DNA from: Planctomycetaceae bacterium UBA6894
GTDB taxonomy: Bacteria > Planctomycetota > Planctomycetia > Gemmatales > Gemmataceae
Direction: 5' to 3'
NCBI GenBank assembly: GCA_002451275.1
Contig: DKBS01000041.1
Span: forward strand, 3,223 to 11,442
Length of the DNA: 8,220 nt
Position 1 is the stretch's first letter, and each line of letters begins with the position of its first letter. Below the pieces are notes generated by a model, which searched no databases, was not told where the DNA came from, and saw nothing but the letters and a program-made list of their open reading frames with translations. Position numbers and translations under genes: made by a program. Below are positions 6,733-8,220 of the stretch, piece after piece.

Positions 6733-8028
6733 TTAGTAGCGGAATTCCGCTCCCACACCCACGCCCTGGACCCAATAGTCCTGGCTTTGCTTGAGGAAGG
6801 CCGGGTGGGTACCAGTGGGTGCGGCCTGCGGGCTGAGGCCGACATTGGGATTGGTGACCCGGTCAAAGTTGTTGCCGGAGAGGGCGACGCTGGAAAGGTA
6901 GAGGAAGTTGTAGCTGACGCTAAGGTTCAGGTGGTCGTTGAAGTTGTAGGCAAGCTTGGCACCGAACTCGGGCAGGACGGCAAAGCGGGTGAAGTTGTAG
7001 GCGCCAATGTTGCTGGGCTGGCTGAAAACAAAGCCCGGGCCCCCGAACTCGCCGCCGGCGCTGGGGTTGTTGGTGAGGTTGGCCCCGCTGATGTTGATGC
7101 GCTGCTGGCTGCCGCCCAGCGCGATCTTGACCAGGGACTCGAGGGTGAACTTGCCCCACTGTTCGCGGATGCGACCGCCGAACTGCCAGCCCCAGAAGTT
7201 GTTGGTGGCGGCGATGGCGTCGTAGCCGAGCTGGGGAACAATGAGGCCGCCGACATCATTCTGGGTGGTTTGGCCCAGGATGGTGGCATCGGTCACCTGC
7301 AACCAGCGGGCGCCGGTGAGCAGGTCCACCGTGGTGCAGTTGTCGCGACTGATGTTCTTCATCAGGTTGATGTCGTTGCCGTAGACCTGGTGCTTGGTCA
7401 TCACGGTGATTTCCGTGGACAGAGGCGGCAGGGGGAACGGGGTGGTGTCGAGCAGCTTGTTCAGCATGGAGTCGTTGCCGCCGCTGACGGCATCGACAAA
7501 CGGAATGGTCACGATGTAGGGCGTCTGCGAGTTGGAGACGAAGCTCTGGTTCCAGATCCGCTGTTCGAGCACGAAGAATGTGTTCTCGATGCCGTAGGTG
7601 TTGTCCTCGTCAAGCCACATGCCCATGTTGGTGCGGAAGCCGTGGAAGGTGCCCCAGGAGACATCACTGGGGAAGGCCTGGATGACGGTGTTTTTCTGGC
7701 CGATCACGCCGGGAGCGCTGTCGGAGAGACTGCCGCTGGTGACCAGGGGTACCGGGTACTTGCTGGGCTTGGAGAACCACCAGAGTGATTCGCCGTTGAT
7801 CCAGACATTGGGCCCCTGCTCGACCAGGCCGATGGGCATGGCGTGCGGAGGGTAGCCGGGAGGCGGATCATTGACAATGTCGGGCGGCACCACCTGCCTG
7901 CGCGCCGGCAACTGCAATTCCGTGAGACCAGACGGGTTGCCTGGTTGGGGCTGGAAGGCCGGCTGTGCCAGAACGGGGAAGGCGCAGCACGCCCAGGCGA
8001 ACAACAACGCCAGGCGACCGAATGGCAT
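6733..8028 (-). CDS. BBP7 family outer-membrane beta-barrel protein
   Basis: This is a 431-residue planctomycete BBP7-type beta-barrel. Residues 1-21 are a Sec signal peptide (MPFGRLALLF with a hydrophobic core, cleavage expected at VLA-QP). A Pro-rich segment (22-65) follows. The barrel region opens with VWINGESLWWFSK (75-87), then FRTNMGMWLDEDNTYGIE (131-148), NLMKNISRDNCTTVDLLTGA (221-240), NNFWGWQFGGRIREQWGKF (276-294) and YNFNDHLNLSVSYNFLY (361-377). These alternating aromatic strands and Gly-rich turns are typical of the family. The protein ends in VGVGAEFRY, with a C-terminal aromatic residue as expected for an outer-membrane beta-signal. The start ATG has GGGAGGG 8 bases upstream. It probably inserts in the outer membrane, perhaps as a porin or structural protein; the cargo is unknown. 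It appears monocistronic in this window, with a terminator on its downstream side. Confidence 0.93.
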   Translation of the reverse strand: MPFGRLALLFAWACCAFPVLAQPAFQPQPGNPSGLTELQLPARRQVVPPDIVNDPPPGYPPHAMPIGLVEQGPNVWINGESLWWFSKPSKYPVPLVTSGSLSDSAPGVIGQKNTVIQAFPSDVSWGTFHGFRTNMGMWLDEDNTYGIENTFFVLEQRIWNQSFVSNSQTPYIVTIPFVDAVSGGNDSMLNKLLDTTPFPLPPLSTEITVMTKHQVYGNDINLMKNISRDNCTTVDLLTGARWLQVTDATILGQTTQNDVGGLIVPQLGYDAIAATNNFWGWQFGGRIREQWGKFTLESLVKIALGGSQQRINISGANLTNNPSAGGEFGGPGFVFSQPSNIGAYNFTRFAVLPEFGAKLAYNFNDHLNLSVSYNFLYLSSVALSGNNFDRVTNPNVGLSPQAAPTGTHPAFLKQSQDYWVQGVGVGAEFRY

Positions 8029-8220
8029 TGGACGAACCCTCCCAATTGGGCAGAAGTCGGGGGGAATGCTCCGGAGTAACCGGGGCGCGGTTTGAACAGA
8101 TCAACCGCTCCGCCAAAGCGGAACATTCCACATGCATCGGGAGTATCGGCAAACCCGGTCGAGCAACTTGTGTGCGTTTGGCGGGCTGGTGGGGTTTTGG
8201 GGGTTGGAAGGGGGGCGGGG
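8029..8220 (-). promoter_or_regulatory. Upstream region of the BBP7-like gene
   Basis: No gene is supported in these 192 bases. The Shine-Dalgarno GGGAGGG (8037-8043) overlaps one end of a perfect 10-bp palindrome, CCCAATTGGG (8041-8050). A small hairpin (CCGCT 8105-8109, AGCGG 8117-8121, 7-base loop) lies further up. I cannot identify a convincing -35/-10 pair. The last 40 bases are G-rich on the plus strand without a recognisable element. Confidence 0.4.

Noticed and set aside
6739..6750. 12-bp perfect palindrome GCGGAATTCCGC
   Set aside because: It lies in the last codons of the BBP7-like gene and is explained by coding the conserved AEFRY ending; no second copy was seen.
6712..7788. Long plus-strand open frame of 358 codons
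   Set aside because: It is antisense to the BBP7-like gene, has a low-complexity Gly/Val/Ala/Asp composition and shows no recognisable motif.

Overview
The window looks like chromosomal DNA of a Planctomycetota bacterium, most likely a Gemmata-like lineage. The best evidence is the protein encoded at 8028-6733, which I recognise as a BBP7-type outer-membrane beta-barrel, a family largely confined to planctomycetes. The fusion of redoxin, cytochrome c and copper monooxygenase domains at 1778-1, and the Tat-exported sugar isomerase/epimerase-like protein beside it, are also typical of that phylum. The DNA is GC-rich, with one short AT-rich island near 6590-6680. No database search was possible, so family names rest on motif recognition.

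All six supported genes lie on the minus strand, so transcription runs from high to low coordinates. In that order they are: a BBP7-like barrel (8028-6733); a secreted protein with two tandem Ig-like domains (6407-5592); a lipoprotein with a FecR-like beta domain and a helical C-terminal region (5477-4020); a secreted Gly-rich and coiled-coil protein of unknown function (3937-2834); a Tat-exported sugar-phosphate isomerase/epimerase-like TIM barrel (2758-1796); and a redoxin/cytochrome c/copper monooxygenase fusion (1778-1) that runs off the left edge. For four of these the longest possible reading frame begins upstream of the likely start. In each case I chose an internal ATG that has a good Shine-Dalgarno sequence and begins the export signal.

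Transcription units are fairly well marked. The barrel gene is monocistronic as far as seen and ends in a GC-rich hairpin (6678-6706). An AT-rich promoter-like segment follows, with a perfect TATAAT on the minus strand and two 8-bp direct repeats 21 bp apart. It would drive the Ig-like gene through a long leader. A 9-bp hairpin follows that gene, but the lipoprotein and Gly-rich genes probably continue the unit, which ends in a strong terminator (2781-2807). The isomerase and the fusion enzyme are separated by only 17 bases and should be co-transcribed. The terminator sits almost against the isomerase start codon, so how that pair is transcribed is an open question.

Every gene in the window appears to encode an exported product, so this is a cell-envelope and periplasm neighbourhood. 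I see no RNA genes, CRISPR array, insertion sequence or clear sign of recent transfer. I see no convincing undescribed multi-gene system. The best candidate points are the uncharacterised three-gene secreted-protein unit (6407-2834) and the isomerase/oxidoreductase pair.
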